In this document: positions 34,071 to 45,674 of the stretch, piece by piece
Layout: each line of letters opens with the position of its first letter
Numbering within the stretch: the first letter of the stretch is position 1
Made by a program: the position numbers and the translations under genes
Assembly (NCBI GenBank): GCA_951217055.1
Contig: OX578284.1
Span: 20,966,187 to 21,030,186, forward strand
Direction of reading: 5' to 3'
Origin: Gerris lacustris
Taxonomy: Eukaryota > Arthropoda > Insecta > Hemiptera > Gerridae
Length of the DNA: 64,000 nucleotides
The notes under the pieces: model-generated
The model's input: only the letters and a program-made list of their open reading frames with translations
The model's database searches: none
What the model was told of the DNA's origin: nothing

Positions 34071-34703
34071 GAAGCCGATTTCATTAGTTAGTCTTGATCC
34101 ACGTCTATGGATTTCTGCCCAAACAGATTTCTAAACTACATATATTATTGATAAACGAAGATTAATGATAAATTAATCTACCGTCGAAAGCTTTACTTTG
34201 ATGATTTTTAACCTCCTTATTAAAACCTCGAAGAAACGAAAAAGGTGTTCTAAATTGGACTAGAATTATCAGACTCAAAGTATTTCTTGAGTTTAGAGTT
34301 AACTTAAATTTTTCCTCAAATACCTTATAGAATATTTATTTAATTCTTTAGAGACATTATTTTTTCGATGTGTTTAATATCTGGATGTATTTAATATTAT
34401 ATTATTTATATTATAAATATATTTAAAAAAAAAGAAATCCTACACATTTCTCTCGGAACGGTTTTTAAATTGATCTTTAAGGTTTATCCAATTTGTGAAA
34501 AATAACATCGTTACATTTCATAAAATTTATTTACTCTGTAATTAAATTTTTAGTCTTAATTGAAATTTAATTGCCAAGTATATACCTACTTTTAATCTAT
34601 AATTAAAGAAATAAATTTAATTATGATTTATTAAATGAATATATAATATTATGGTGTTAATAATAATATTGTTAATCAAATAATATAATATATTGTTAAT
34701 CAA

Positions 34704-36101
34704 ATGTTAAGTCAGGGTATCTTTCCTGATATTTTAAAAATAGCTAAACTTTGTCCTCTCTTTAAAAAAGGGGATCCAAAAGAAATGAATAATTATCGTC
34801 CTGTCTCTAACCTCCCTATATTGTCTAAAATTTTTGAAAGAGTGCTCCATAATAGAATATATGAATTTTTAATACGATTTAATTTATTATCAGATAGTCA
34901 ACATGGTTATAGAAAGAGTAGGTCAACAATCACAGCAGTAAATAAATTAACTAATGTTATCTATAAAAATTTAGACCATAATCTGCAAACAGTATGTGTA
35001 ATGATAGATTTAACTAAGGCTTTTGATTTAGTGGATCATTTTATTCTTATAAAAAAGTTAGCTAAATTGGGTTTAAGAGGAAAAGCATTAGACTTGATTT
35101 TTTCTTACCTAAATAACTGTAAACGTTATACTGTCATTAGAGATGAGGGAGGTGATGTTTATAATTCTAAATTAAGAGTTACAAATCGTGGAGTACCACA
35201 AGGGTCCATATTGGGGCCATTATTGTTTTCCAGTTTTATAAACGATTTAGCAGAGCATATTTCAGCTGATAATATTTATCTTTACGCTGATGATGCCACT
35301 ATGGTGTTTAAGGCAAAATCGGTTATAGAAATGGAAACTAAAGTTAATATTGCAATGAATCAATTAGAGACTTGGATTAATAATAATAAATTAAAACTAA
35401 ATGAAAAAAAGACTGAATATTTAATACTTAATAACAAAAAGAAAAATTTAGATTGTAATTATACATTTTATTATGGGGGTTGTAAATTAAATGAAAGTAA
35501 AAATGCTAAACTGTTAGGACTTTGCCTTGAAAAAAATTTAAAATGGGACCATCAAGTTGAAAATATTAATAAAATATTAAACAGTAATTATTACCTAATT
35601 AAATACTTATCTAATTACTTAAATGAAGCTCAATTGAAAAATATTTACTACAGTAGCATTCAATCTAGGATGTATGGTTTAGTTTTATGGGGAAATTCTC
35701 CTCGAGCTAAAAAGACTCTGTTAATACAGAAAAAAATAATTAGAGCTATTTGTAAAGTTGGGCACAAAAAGTCTTGCAAACCATTATTTAAAAAATTAGA
35801 GATTATGACTGTGCCAGCTCTTTATGTATTGGAAAATTTGAAAATTGTTAAGAAGAATTTAGACATGTATCAAAAAGTTGGAGACAGTTATGACTATGGT
35901 ACTAGAAATAAAAAGGATTTGAAGATTAATAAGCATACAACTAATTTTTATAAAAAAAGCAGTCATTATAATGGAATACATTTTTACAACAAGTTACCTG
36001 TTAATATTAAAAATGTGAGCAATTTTGATGTTTTTGTTAGAGAGTGTAAAAATTTATTATTGTCTAGTCCCTTATATACAATTAGTGATTTTATAAAATA
36101 A
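34704..36101 (+). CDS. LINE reverse transcriptase (partial ORF2, 465 codons)
   Basis: Encodes the C-terminal part of a non-LTR retrotransposon ORF2, the enzyme that copies element RNA at a nicked target. Motifs in order: NNYRPVSNLPILSKIFE at residues 29-45, QHGYRKSRST at 66-75, the first catalytic aspartate in IDLTKAFD at 101-108, GVPQGSILGPLLF at 163-175, and the YADDA catalytic box at 194-198. The downstream part includes YGLVLWG and ends with the GIHFYNKLP segment typical of CR1/Jockey-type proteins. The endonuclease and the front of the polymerase are missing. The first ATG is internal, so this is not a natural start. No frameshift or stop interrupts it. A host gene is excluded by the motifs. 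Confidence 0.93.
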   Translation: MLSQGIFPDILKIAKLCPLFKKGDPKEMNNYRPVSNLPILSKIFERVLHNRIYEFLIRFNLLSDSQHGYRKSRSTITAVNKLTNVIYKNLDHNLQTVCVMIDLTKAFDLVDHFILIKKLAKLGLRGKALDLIFSYLNNCKRYTVIRDEGGDVYNSKLRVTNRGVPQGSILGPLLFSSFINDLAEHISADNIYLYADDATMVFKAKSVIEMETKVNIAMNQLETWINNNKLKLNEKKTEYLILNNKKKNLDCNYTFYYGGCKLNESKNAKLLGLCLEKNLKWDHQVENINKILNSNYYLIKYLSNYLNEAQLKNIYYSSIQSRMYGLVLWGNSPRAKKTLLIQKKIIRAICKVGHKKSCKPLFKKLEIMTVPALYVLENLKIVKKNLDMYQKVGDSYDYGTRNKKDLKINKHTTNFYKKSSHYNGIHFYNKLPVNIKNVSNFDVFVRECKNLLLSSPLYTISDFIK

Positions 36102-36390
36102 TTATTTATTTATAAACTTGTTTTAATTTTAATTTGTTTTGTCCTGTCTGTTACCAAGTTATAAAACTGTGATATGCATGTTAAATTATTTAAATGTCAA
36201 TTATTATCGTTTGTATTGTCTCATTAGCATGTAGTTAATTAAATTAAAGGATAAATATTTTAAACTGACACCTGTAAGCAGTAATCTGTGATGTATTGTT
36301 TTAAAACTGTCAACATTTATGTTTCATAAAAATTCAATAATTGACGATTTACTATTGTACATAAGGAAAATTGTACTTAATGTAAATAAA

Positions 36391-36414
36391 TTATCTTATC
36401 TTATCTTATCTTAT
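36391..36414 (+). repeat. (TTATC)n tail of the LINE
   Basis: Four to five TTATC units follow AATAAA and mark the 3' end of the element; sequence after it (AAAAAGACTTATAATATTG) is taken as flank. Confidence 0.85.
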
Positions 36415-36551
36415 TAAAAAGACTTATAATATTGTAGTGTCGTACTCGCAATAAGTCACTTCTAGTTATCAGGCCCCTTCACCCACAGTACCGCATGACG
36501 ATGAAAAGAAATCAATAAAGATTTTGCTTTGTACACTCGATGTCATCTTAT

Positions 36552-36690
<139 letters not shown>

Positions 36691-36699
36691 CTATATCTA

Positions 36700-39180
36700 A
36701 TGTATAAAGAATATTATGACCGTAAAGAATATTTATCGAGCTTCTAGTTACAATAGATTAGGTATGGCAATTTATTATTTAATCTTTATTATAGACGCTA
36801 ATGATTAACGTATTTCAATGTCTTGGTATCAATAAAAGTTTGCGAAACGTAATAATTTAAGTTTTCTTTGCTAATTATTATGCAGGAGTTGAAATAAGCC
36901 TACACGTGTTCACCTTATAGATGATACTGCGCGATAAAATAAAAAAGAGGGTAAGAAAGTATAGTGTATAGAGCTGGGTACCGAGTCTTTAGAGAACACG
37001 ATGATGGATAGTATAGTGTAACAGAGCTTGGGTGAGCTTCCGCGTTCTGACCGCGCCCCGGGAGTCAAGCGCTCGGCGACAGCTTGATGGATTAAAGAAC
37101 AGCCTAAAGGCAACCTTACCTCGTACCTCATTATGCAGGCAAACAAATGCGCACGCTCTCTATGTCTCTTCTGTGAACCACCAGCCCACATTCAACCTGT
37201 CTTTACATCCGACCAAGATTTCACGCACCGCCACATGACAGATGATCTTTAGTTTTGACTTTTGACCGCCGCAAATTCTCTTCTGATGACGATAAGTTAA
37301 AGAAATTTTAGAACTTGAAGTCTAGTAATTATTTACGACTTTTCGATTTTCCATAGCTTGAACAAGAAGAAATAAAGAACTGGTTAATTTTACCGATTTG
37401 AAACGGTAAATTATCTCCCTTAGGCATAATTAAGTTAAAAGAAGAAAGAGAGACTCCACACGTATCATATTTGCGCAAAGCCCTTTCAGCTATTAATAAC
37501 TCATCATCATCAAAGCTTGTAAGCGGTGGCTCAAAGAAAACACATGCTTGTAGGAAAGCGGAAGACTCAAGTACGAATTTGTCTGTTTATGTACGCTCAA
37601 ACCTCTACTTTTGGCCTACATGCTTGGTTAATGGACAATAATTTATTAAATCGTAATTCAGGGTTGTCCGGTATAAACTAGTAATATGAATATGAGTTAC
37701 CCGTTATCTCCCTTGCACCGTATCATTTCAAAATTTTTCCGTAAATCAAATTGCACCTTAGAGATGATTAAAATTGATCGAACACTTCCTCAATATGTAA
37801 TTTTCGGAAGAAATCCAGACTTGATAATTATTATTAGAGACGTCTTCATATACTTTTGTTTTATTGACCACTATCATTATACATAATTACAAATTATCGT
37901 TGAAGGTAAAATATTATTTCTTGTAGTATGTATTTTATCATATAAGCAGTATATGTACCGAGAGATGCCACAAAATGTTGATTGATGTACAAAAATGGTT
38001 CAAGTAATTAGAAAAAGAAAAAAAAAATACCTTATTGAACTTAAACCATTACTATTCATTAAACCGTACTCATTATTCCGAAAATTTACCTGGAAATATC
38101 TCGTTTTCGTAAGTAGTTAATAATGCCAACCGAGTTTACTCATTACTGTATGATTGTATGATACATGTTTGTGAATGAACCAGAGTGAATTGAAATAATG
38201 TTTTTATTGTGGTTTTTTGAACAATGAAACTATCAATATTGCACTTAGAGATTTATTCTCTATAATTAAGTTCTGCAAACACTCTGGACATGTCTCGCTG
38301 AAACTTCTAACATGTCTCTTTGCTAACTTTATCCATCTGATAAGATTAGCGGAATTTTTTAAAAGATAATTTGGGCTGTGGCGAATTAGTAATAAAATTT
38401 CACAGTTTGAAAATGAATCAATAAATGAACAGTATTTTACATAAAAAGTGAATATTATAATTAAAATTCTTTTATACTGCTCGTAAATAAATCTTTTAGG
38501 TAATCTTCCAGGTTAGATTTAAAACTATTTGCACTTGAAAATTCCTTTTTAATTTATAGGGTAATCATTGTTCAATCTTACTCTTGGAATGGTAAAGAGA
38601 CTATTTACATAAGTTAATCTTCTCGCAAGAAATTCTTAACCATGTTAATTAGACGACGGTTAATTGCAAACGTTAAAGGGGAAGGAAAATAAGGTAGGGT
38701 TAAAGGTATTAAAGTTTTGTTTCAGCTTGAGTTGTTGCAAGTATTAGTGAAACATGATTAAATAGGTTGTAAGTTTGATAAATGGTAGTATAGAATCCGC
38801 CTTAAGATTCGTTCTGAAAATGTCTACTATTATGACACTTAGAAACCTAAAAATTAGACTCTCATACTCTAAGAATAATATAACCAAGAATAAAAATATC
38901 GGACGTGATGCGTCTCGGAATTCTCCTTTACCAAATAATTTCAAAATGGTGCCAGATATTAATTTGAAATATATAGACATTTTTATCTTATAGAAAGGTA
39001 TACTAGTAGTAAAATGTTAGTTTTGAAACAATACAATTTTCGTCTGCAGTTGGGAATAATTAGACGACAAAACTTGCCACCCTACTTGAAGAACTAAAGA
39101 AACTAGTAAAAATCGCGAGTATATTTATTTTACTTCTGAACCTACCTACGGTTACAAAGCATACTTACATCTCTGACACT
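36700..39180. other. No recognisable gene; GC-richer block at 37025-37215
   Basis: 37025-37215 is notably GC-richer (GACCGCGCCCCGGGAGTCAA) than the rest. Two opposite short frames (36910-37191 minus, 37032-37238 plus) cross it, but neither shows a domain. The block could be an exon remnant or a repeat edge; I cannot decide. Confidence 0.35.
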
Positions 39181-39187
39181 ACAGCTC

Positions 39188-39859
39188 TCAAAGAGCATAG
39201 GCCTGCAACGCATTCATTCCCCAGAGGTATCTGTCCTGGACCATAGTCCTCCCTCTTCTAATTCCTAAACGTCTAAGGTCGTCCTCCATTTCGTCTTTCC
39301 AACTCAGGCTTGGGCGTGCTCTTAGGCGTTTTCCTCCAGGATTCCCTTTGTCTACCTTTTTGACCACTCTTTCTTCTGGCATTCATTATATGTGGCCAAT
39401 CCATCTCTTTCTTCCTTTACGGATTTTACTGACCACATCTGGTCTACTATACATTTCATACTATTGCTCCACCTTCTTCATCGATGCTCCTCACATTCTG
39501 GACCATAAATGAGGCGCAACACTTTATTTCTCAGTGGCGTATAACAATTCCTCATCTCTACTGGTCACTGTCCATGTCTCCGACCCGTATTGGACTACTG
39601 GTCGAATAATGGTGATGTAAACCTGAACTATGGTATCTTTGCTATTGATACTGCTTTTCATTCATCTTAAGAGTGAAAAATAGCTTCTGTCCCTAGCAGC
39701 TAACCTGTTGTTGCTAGTTAATAGTGAGCTAAGATAGCTGAACTGATATTTGTTCATGAACCGATCTTCACCAACTTCCATCTCACACAAGGTAACAGAA
39801 TCATTGTGATAATTCTGAGAAATAAACTTTTTTTTGTCCAACTTTGGATTTGTGCACAA
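39188..39859 (-). pseudogene. RTE-like LINE ORF2, decayed C-terminal third
   Basis: Read on the minus strand, pieces in different frames follow the order of RTE-type proteins: KYQFSYLSSLLTSNN then AARDRSYFSLLR near 39670-39760, then a YGSETW-like region near 39570-39600, RKGRKRWIGHI near 39400-39420, and finally a piece with RARPSLSWKDEMEDDLRRLG at 39190-39380. Stops and frame changes separate the pieces, so it is dead. The catalytic YADD region lies further upstream and is not preserved here. Confidence 0.7.
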
Positions 39860-40620
39860 CTTATTATACTCAGAATACTTTTTCTCTGCATATGCTGCGT
39901 ATACTCAACTTATTAACGCTATTATATTCACCATTCTTCCAGTGATGGAAGGTATGTGCTACTCTAATTGGGAAACTTTTGACCTAGCGAAAATGGTTTC
40001 TGAAATTCTAAATTTAGACTATTTCAATACCTACAATGAAAACTTGAAAATCTATTATACATATTCTAAAAAAGTTATATAAAGAACATTGTCCCGATAA
40101 AAATATATCAGTATATATTCTTATCAGTTTACATTTATTAAATAAAATAAATTGAATAAGTATTTTTACCATACCTTTTCTAAAGGATATCCTATTTATC
40201 TTTTTACTGTTAATTCCCTTAAAAAAGGAGTTAATTTGCATATTTCTTTAATAATTTGAACCTTCATTTAATATAAAAGTCACGTTTACTGATAATAAGT
40301 AACACTTTTATACAATTTTTTTTTCTCTTTCTCTCATTTTGTTCATTTTTACCTTAATATAAATGTTTAATTATTAGCATTACGTTTTAGAAAAAGCTTT
40401 TTTTTTACTTGGTATAAAAACTTGTTTTTAATATAGAACTGAAGTAGGATAGAATTTGAATATTCATAGCGTTTCCGTGCCTTATCTATTTTGAGAATGT
40501 TGATTGCTTTAGAGATTTGAAACTGCGTGGCTACTTCTATATTGTAATAAAGAAACCCACAATATTCAGCAGTGTCCTGAACCTTTTTCTCTGTTTGTAA
40601 TTTTACATGTACGATGTATA

Positions 40621-40761
40621 AGTGTCAATCTATCAAAATTTAACTATTGCATTTTTCTTCAATCAAAAAAGTTCTCTTTACATATACGATGTAGTATATG
40701 TAAAGAGAAGTTTTTTGATTGAAAATAAAATTCAATAGTTAAATTTTGATAGATTGACACT
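40621..40761. mobile_element. Palindromic fold-back MITE, 141 bp
   Basis: AGTGTCAATCTATCAAAATT at the left and AATTTTGATAGATTGACACT at the right extend into ~65-bp arms meeting at a ~6-base centre near 40688-40694. The arms differ at only a few sites. No target duplication is certain. Confidence 0.8.
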
Positions 40762-40872
40762 TTTTATTTCTGATTTCTGATAGAAGTTGTTTTAAACAAT
40801 ATCCGATTGTCGTTTGTGCAGATGCATGGAGTCTATTCAGCCTTAGTTTACCCTGTAATTTTTTTTTCTTCC

Positions 40873-41340
40873 AGGCTTACTACGGTAACGGCAGCTTCTT
40901 GATCATTCTGAAGAACGGTATGTTTTTAGTTAGGATCTAATGGAAATAGGTTAGATATAAACATAAATCTGTTTCAGACATCAGGGAACACATGAGACAT
41001 GAGTTTAACATTTTAAAAAGTCGTCCAAATTTAATGACATTTTGTAGGTAACCATTAGCCCATTGTTGATCCTATATTGATTTAATCTTTCTGAGCCCAT
41101 TACTGTATCTTCCGACACACATTTTTTTTTATTAACCCCTATATCTTTAAAAGCACTAGCCACATTTTGAAGAAATTTCTATAAAGAGTTGAAAAAATAG
41201 CAAGTAAGTATTGGTTGTACCACAAGTCGACAAATAAATTTTGGCTTCAAATTTGGTGGCGCTACCCCCCAAAAATCTAATAAAATGTGAAAAAGTATTT
41301 CTCGAAAAAGATTTTTACGATTTTGTTCAAAAATTGGTAA
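40873..41340 (+). repeat. R1 copy joined to R2-like sequence
   Basis: It starts with a degenerate R1 hairpin (GGCTTACTACGGTAACGGCA), then GATCATTCTGAAGAACGG, TTAGCCCATTGTTGATCC and related R1 phrases to about 41170. After that GTGGCGCTACCCCCCAAAAA and CTCGAAAAAGATTTTTACGA match the R2 interior. The same R2/R1 neighbour relationship at 12124-12690 suggests the two may be parts of one larger element. Confidence 0.5.
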
Positions 41341-41344
41341 AATG

Positions 41345-42837
41345 TAGTCTATTTTAAACGAAAAACTCCTACGATATGAAAGACTTATTATGGTCTTTAC
41401 ATCTACATTATTATAATAAACTTCAGATTATACCGATAAAGCCAAATCTCAAAAAGAAAACTAAATGATATCTATATTTGAACAAACTTTAAATATTAAA
41501 TATTTCTATAACTAAGATATATTATTATCATTCATACTAACAAATCAATATAAAAGATAAAATATGATGTAATATTTTATTTTAAATAACAAATATTTTG
41601 AAGTAAATAATATATATTTATTTCAAATCCTTTCTTTTTTTTTCTTCTGATCTTATCATTTTTATTTATTTAACAAATTTGAAAAATATATATTTTTACT
41701 CATAGTATATAAATTACCAAATGTAGACTTTGCGAATACAGTTCCATAAATTCTATTTAAAGTATCCATTCATAAAAAAATGATTGGTTATATATAGACT
41801 GTTTTCTGAATCAAAGTTTATAATCCCTTCTGGAGAAATCTGAAAAAAAAAAAAAAATATATATATTTCGGTTGAATATTTAAAGAATAATCAAAGAGTT
41901 CTAAATCATTGGATTTCTAAATGAGTTTAGCCCGGGGGAAGGACACATAGTTCCCCGCTTGCTGTTCATCTAACTTCCCTTGAAATCTAAAAGGTTTAAT
42001 GAATCCTTTTAGAGATCCCTCTTTCATATCCTTTTTGTAATGGGGTTTCATTTTTTAGGATTCTTATAACTCAATATTGTGATCTGGTTAACAAGTAGCA
42101 CTGCATTAACGATTAGTAAAATTGCTTTAGCTGGTAATTTTTGAAAATTAGTCCGGTAGTATAAACATGAACATTTATATTTTTAAATTTCTCTTTACAA
42201 TTATTTTGTTAAACAAAAAATAAAAAAATAAGGTAGTTCAAAATTCTATTTATAATATAATATATAAAACCATATCACGAGCTATAATAGTGTTTTAAGA
42301 AGTGTCTCGACTTCCGCATGAACGAATACTGTAAAACACAATAAAACTAATTTTGGACTGTATAAATTAATATCTTGCCTTGCCCGAATCTAAGGCAAGC
42401 CACCACACCACACAAACCTTTATAGATATAAAACAAGAGAATGACTATATGAGGTACCGGGGTTACCTTACTACGTGATAATGATTCCTGGTCTCTCGCT
42501 ACCACTCCACCCTGGTCGAAGGAAGAGAAAATCGTCCTTAAAATGGAGACAACCACACGCGCCGATCACACAGGCATTGGGTGGGGGTGACACGTAGAAG
42601 TTCAGGAATATTGGAGTTACCTCAACTCAAAACCTTCACAATGGAACATAAACAGTCCAAGATAATTAGGGATTAGGTCTCTTGAGTTATTTATTCACTC
42701 AATCAAATGATTGATTAACAACTACATTTTGTCCGAATTGTTGCACTATTATTTTATTATTTTTCCAAGCCAAACGAATTGTTATCAATTTAAAGAAAAT
42801 TATATTACAATATCAAAATTTTCCTTTTCCAAATACT
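41345..42837. other. No recognisable gene
   Basis: AT-rich to 42300. 42350-42640 is less AT-rich and holds GAGGTACCGGGGTTACCTTA, but shows no frame, RNA element or repeat partner. Confidence 0.35.
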
Positions 42838-42970
42838 TTTTAGACATAAGGGACATCGCAGGAAAATTTTTGGTCATGCGTCCGACATCATTTTTTGCGA
42901 AAGCCTAATTTTAAGAATTACTTGTTTGATTTTGATGCAATTTGGATTGAATTTCAAAGTACACCTACAG
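42838..42970 (+). repeat. R1 internal fragment
   Basis: Text such as TTAGACATAAGGGACATCGC, TTTTTGGTCATGCGTCCGAC and ATTTGGATTGAATTTCAAAG follows the R1 middle section. Strongly decayed. Confidence 0.4.
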
Positions 42971-43962
42971 GTGGAACCTTCAAATGCAAATTGATTCCTC
43001 TCCCGCGTGCGCACAATCCTTTTTTTTAGTCACAATAAATATATTAAACTTTATTCAATTAATTTAGCTTTCAATTATTTAACTTTTTTCAATTAATTTA
43101 GTGACAGACAGCGCGACTGTATGATGTAACCATTGTATTTTGAAATTGAAGTCCATAAAAGTGTTATCCTTCTGTTGTGATGTTAGTAAATCCATACATA
43201 TCTTCTTCTTCCTAAGGATAATTTTTGTTTGCCTTTTTACAAAAGTATCGATATTTTTGTTATCATTTTAAGCGACACCTTTTTTGAAATTATCTTTAAA
43301 TGAAAAGTGAAGAAATTATTTGAGATAATTTACAAATAATAAAGGACTACATTAAGTTATATATTTATTTTATGTTATAATTAAAAGTCATCTAAAAAAA
43401 AAAAAAAAAGCTATGAAAGCTTAACTATACTAAATGGAAGAATCCCATCAGACCTTTCTCGAAAAATAGGATTTGCTTACTTTAGGGTTAAAACTGGTCA
43501 TGACTATCTCTAGATATTTATTACTATCTTCAGAATCATCTAAATCAAATTGGAATAGTTGATAATCCACTATGTCCCCTATGCTACGACATCGACAGTA
43601 CATGAGTAATGACGTTCGAGGTCTTCTGGACCTCTTCTCTCTTAAGCCTTGTTCACACTTGGTAAGTAATTTAGTCGAGTGGCGAGTAATTTAGTAACCG
43701 AGCTAGTAGCAACTCACCAAAATCGTTCGCAGTTGGTCAGTAATTTAGTCGAGTGGCGAGTAAATTAGTAAATAAACGTATCCGAACGGCAAGATTTTAG
43801 TAAATTAATTTAGTCACTTACTAAACTACTTGACTAAATACCCAAGTCATTTTACTCTATTTTTTTGGGCGAGTAGAGCCTCCCCCGCATACTATCCACT
43901 AAGGAAGTGCGAAGTTGTAAAATTAGTTTATTTGATAAGTTGATATCTGCAGTACAACAAAT

Positions 43963-44118
43963 ATGTCACGATGGAATGAAGAGACAACGTTGAAGTTTGT
44001 TACGAACTACTTGCAACACGAGTGCCTGTGGGACTTTAAATCCCCGCTTTATAGAAATAAACAAATCAAGCAATCTGCTTATGTTAATAATGAAGTACCT
44101 TTTGTTTTTAATAATTAA
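43963..44118 (+). CDS. MADF/Myb-SANT-like protein of Harbinger, N-terminal exon or remnant
   Basis: The frame opens MSRWNEETTLKFVTNYLQHE and continues CLWDFKSPLYRNKQIKQSAY before a stop, 51 codons in all. The pattern W-x-E-x2-x-LKFV, HECLWD and PLYRNK-x-x-x-SAY is the start of a MADF DNA-binding domain. PIF/Harbinger elements encode such a protein to bring the transposase to DNA and the nucleus. The domain is cut short; GTTAATAATGAAGTAC recurs in altered form at about 44208, so either an exon boundary or a small duplication lies here. Confidence 0.65.
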   Translation: MSRWNEETTLKFVTNYLQHECLWDFKSPLYRNKQIKQSAYVNNEVPFVFNN

Positions 44119-44232
44119 ATAGATCTCATTCTTCTATAAAAAAATGTTATATTTCTTTTTATCTATAAAATTGTTTACTTATTGCAGCAATGAATAACGC
44201 TGATGTTTATAATGAAGTACATTTTATTATTA

Positions 44233-44880
44233 GGGTCCGTAGGCAAAACCAAGGACCCTTATATTTTCCTGCGAGTGTCTGTCCGTCCGTCCTGTCGCCT
44301 GCTCTCACGGCTACACCTTTCGTCCGATTACTTTGAAATTTGGCATGTATGTGTCTTGTACCTACCCACATATTTAAAAATATAGCGACTTAAAAAAAAA
44401 AAATTCAAAAAAATTAGGGTAAAAAAACGTAAGGGTTAACATTTTCATATGAAACGGTACGTCGAGCTGATTACAAAAATATATAATTCTTTGGTTATAA
44501 CTTTGATAGGGCGAGCAAGTTTTAAGTGGGTGTGACACGTGTCCCCCCCCCCCCCTCTATCTCTCTTATGTGAAGTGCAAAAAATCTGAAAAAATTCCTG
44601 AACATTCTTCGACCAAAAGTAAAGATACCACTTTTTGGATATTTCGAGAAAAATATTATTTTATTTTTTATTGACAAAATACGTTTTTATAACTATGGTC
44701 TTTTCGATGTATTTATATGGTTGTAGTCCGGTTCAGTGGCAAAAAATACTTTATCAGAAGTTTGTTTATGTGTTTTGAGAATATCAGACCCATAGGATAG
44801 TTCAAAGTAAGCTTTTTAGCATTTTAAAAAACACTAACAATAGGGTACTACTTAAACTATACAGGGTTGCCTACGGACCC
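44233..44880 (+). mobile_element. R3 element, copy B (648 bp), nested in Harbinger
   Basis: The left end GGGTCCGTAGGCAA pairs both with GGACCC just downstream (44252-44258) and with the right end TTGCCTACGGACCC finishing at 44880. A CTGTCCGTCCGTCCTGTCG run follows the left hairpin, as in copy A. There is a C-run near 44545 and one internal unit only. It sits inside the Harbinger element and is therefore younger. Confidence 0.7.
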
Positions 44881-44965
44881 TCGCTGTGTGCTGACTAGCA
44901 CACACTTGACCTGTTTATTTATTGATAAATACATCTAATTTTACTTTAAACATTTTTTATCTTAC

Positions 44966-45419
44966 CTTGATAAATTCCTTTAATGCTTCATAGATAGCTT
45001 CACAAACTTCTATAAGGAATTCTGGAATAGTGGATTTTCCTAGTCGAAATATATGTGTAAGCGTTCTTAAACTACATCCAGTTGCAAGAAAGTAGAGAAC
45101 TGCCTGCAATTTTGATTTTGCAGGAATTGCACTTCTAAAATAGGTATCCTTACGTTGAATTTTTTTACTGCACTTTCATTAACAGAAAATTAAAACAATT
45201 TTCAGTTATTCTCAAAGTTCCGAAGTATTCTTTAGGGTCTTCTAATGCCAATTCTTTGAGAAGAGAAGTAGTACCTCCTACTTCATCCCTTCTCTGAATC
45301 CATTTTCGAATCCATTCTTTTTTTGCTTTTAACATATTAATTTTTTCTTCAACTTCTTCTAAAATAGACATTGCAATAAGCATTATTAGCTTATTTAATT
45401 TTTTGCGTTGCCTGTCCAT
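44966..45419 (-). pseudogene. Harbinger (HARBI1-like) transposase, 5' exon with frameshift
   Basis: The first 84 codons (45419 down to 45168) include KKEWIRKWIQRRDEVGG and LLKELALEDPKEYFGTLR, the usual N-terminal pattern of HARBI1-type transposases. A stop follows in an A-rich run. The reading continues, shifted by one base, from 45157 to 44966 with RKDTYFRSAIP, LYFLATG, IFRLGKSTI and EVCEAIYEALKEFIK, exactly the next part of the family. The exon ends at a good splice donor (AAG|GTAAG at 44966/44965). The DDE catalytic domain is not found before the left terminus. Confidence 0.8.
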
Positions 45420-45674
45420 GTTACAAATACACTAGCTACTAATGTACTAGACAGCTTAGTAAAGTGCAAGAGCGAACGATTTTTGGCGAGTTGCTACTAG
45501 CTCAGTTTCTAATCTACTCGCCACTCGACTAAATTACTCGCCAACTGCGAACGATTTTTGGTGAGTTTACTAGCTCGGTTACTAAATTACTCGCAACTCG
45601 ACTAAATTACTCGCCACTCGACTAAATTACTCGCCACTCGACTAAATTACTTGCCAAGTGCGAACAAGGCTTTA

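Larger units (their letters stand above)
34690..36415 (+). mobile_element. 5'-truncated non-LTR retrotransposon (CR1/Jockey superfamily)
   Basis: The insertion starts inside the reverse transcriptase frame, runs through a ~290-bp 3' untranslated region and ends in a TTATC repeat at 36391-36414. 5' truncation and a short tandem tail are normal for target-primed insertion. ATTGTTAATCAAAT occurs twice just upstream (34669 and 34692). The target duplication could not be fixed with confidence; TAATATTGT-like text lies on both sides. The uninterrupted frame implies a recent insertion. Confidence 0.85.
43645..45671 (-). mobile_element. PIF/Harbinger DNA transposon, 2.0 kb, defective
   Basis: The element is bounded by TTA on both sides (43642-43644 and 45672-45674), the 3-bp target of PIF/Harbinger elements. 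Termini are AGCCTTGTTCACACTTGG and CCAAGTGCGAACAAGGCT. Inside each end lie repeated GTAATTTAGTCGAGTGGCGA units, more numerous on the right. It carries the two genes of this superfamily in opposite directions: a MADF/SANT-like frame (plus) and a transposase (minus). An R3 element has inserted between them, so part of the transposase appears lost. Confidence 0.9.

Noticed and set aside
37025..37215. GC-rich block as a host exon
   Set aside because: No consistent frame with splice sites and no protein similarity recognised; it is kept only as an unassigned block.
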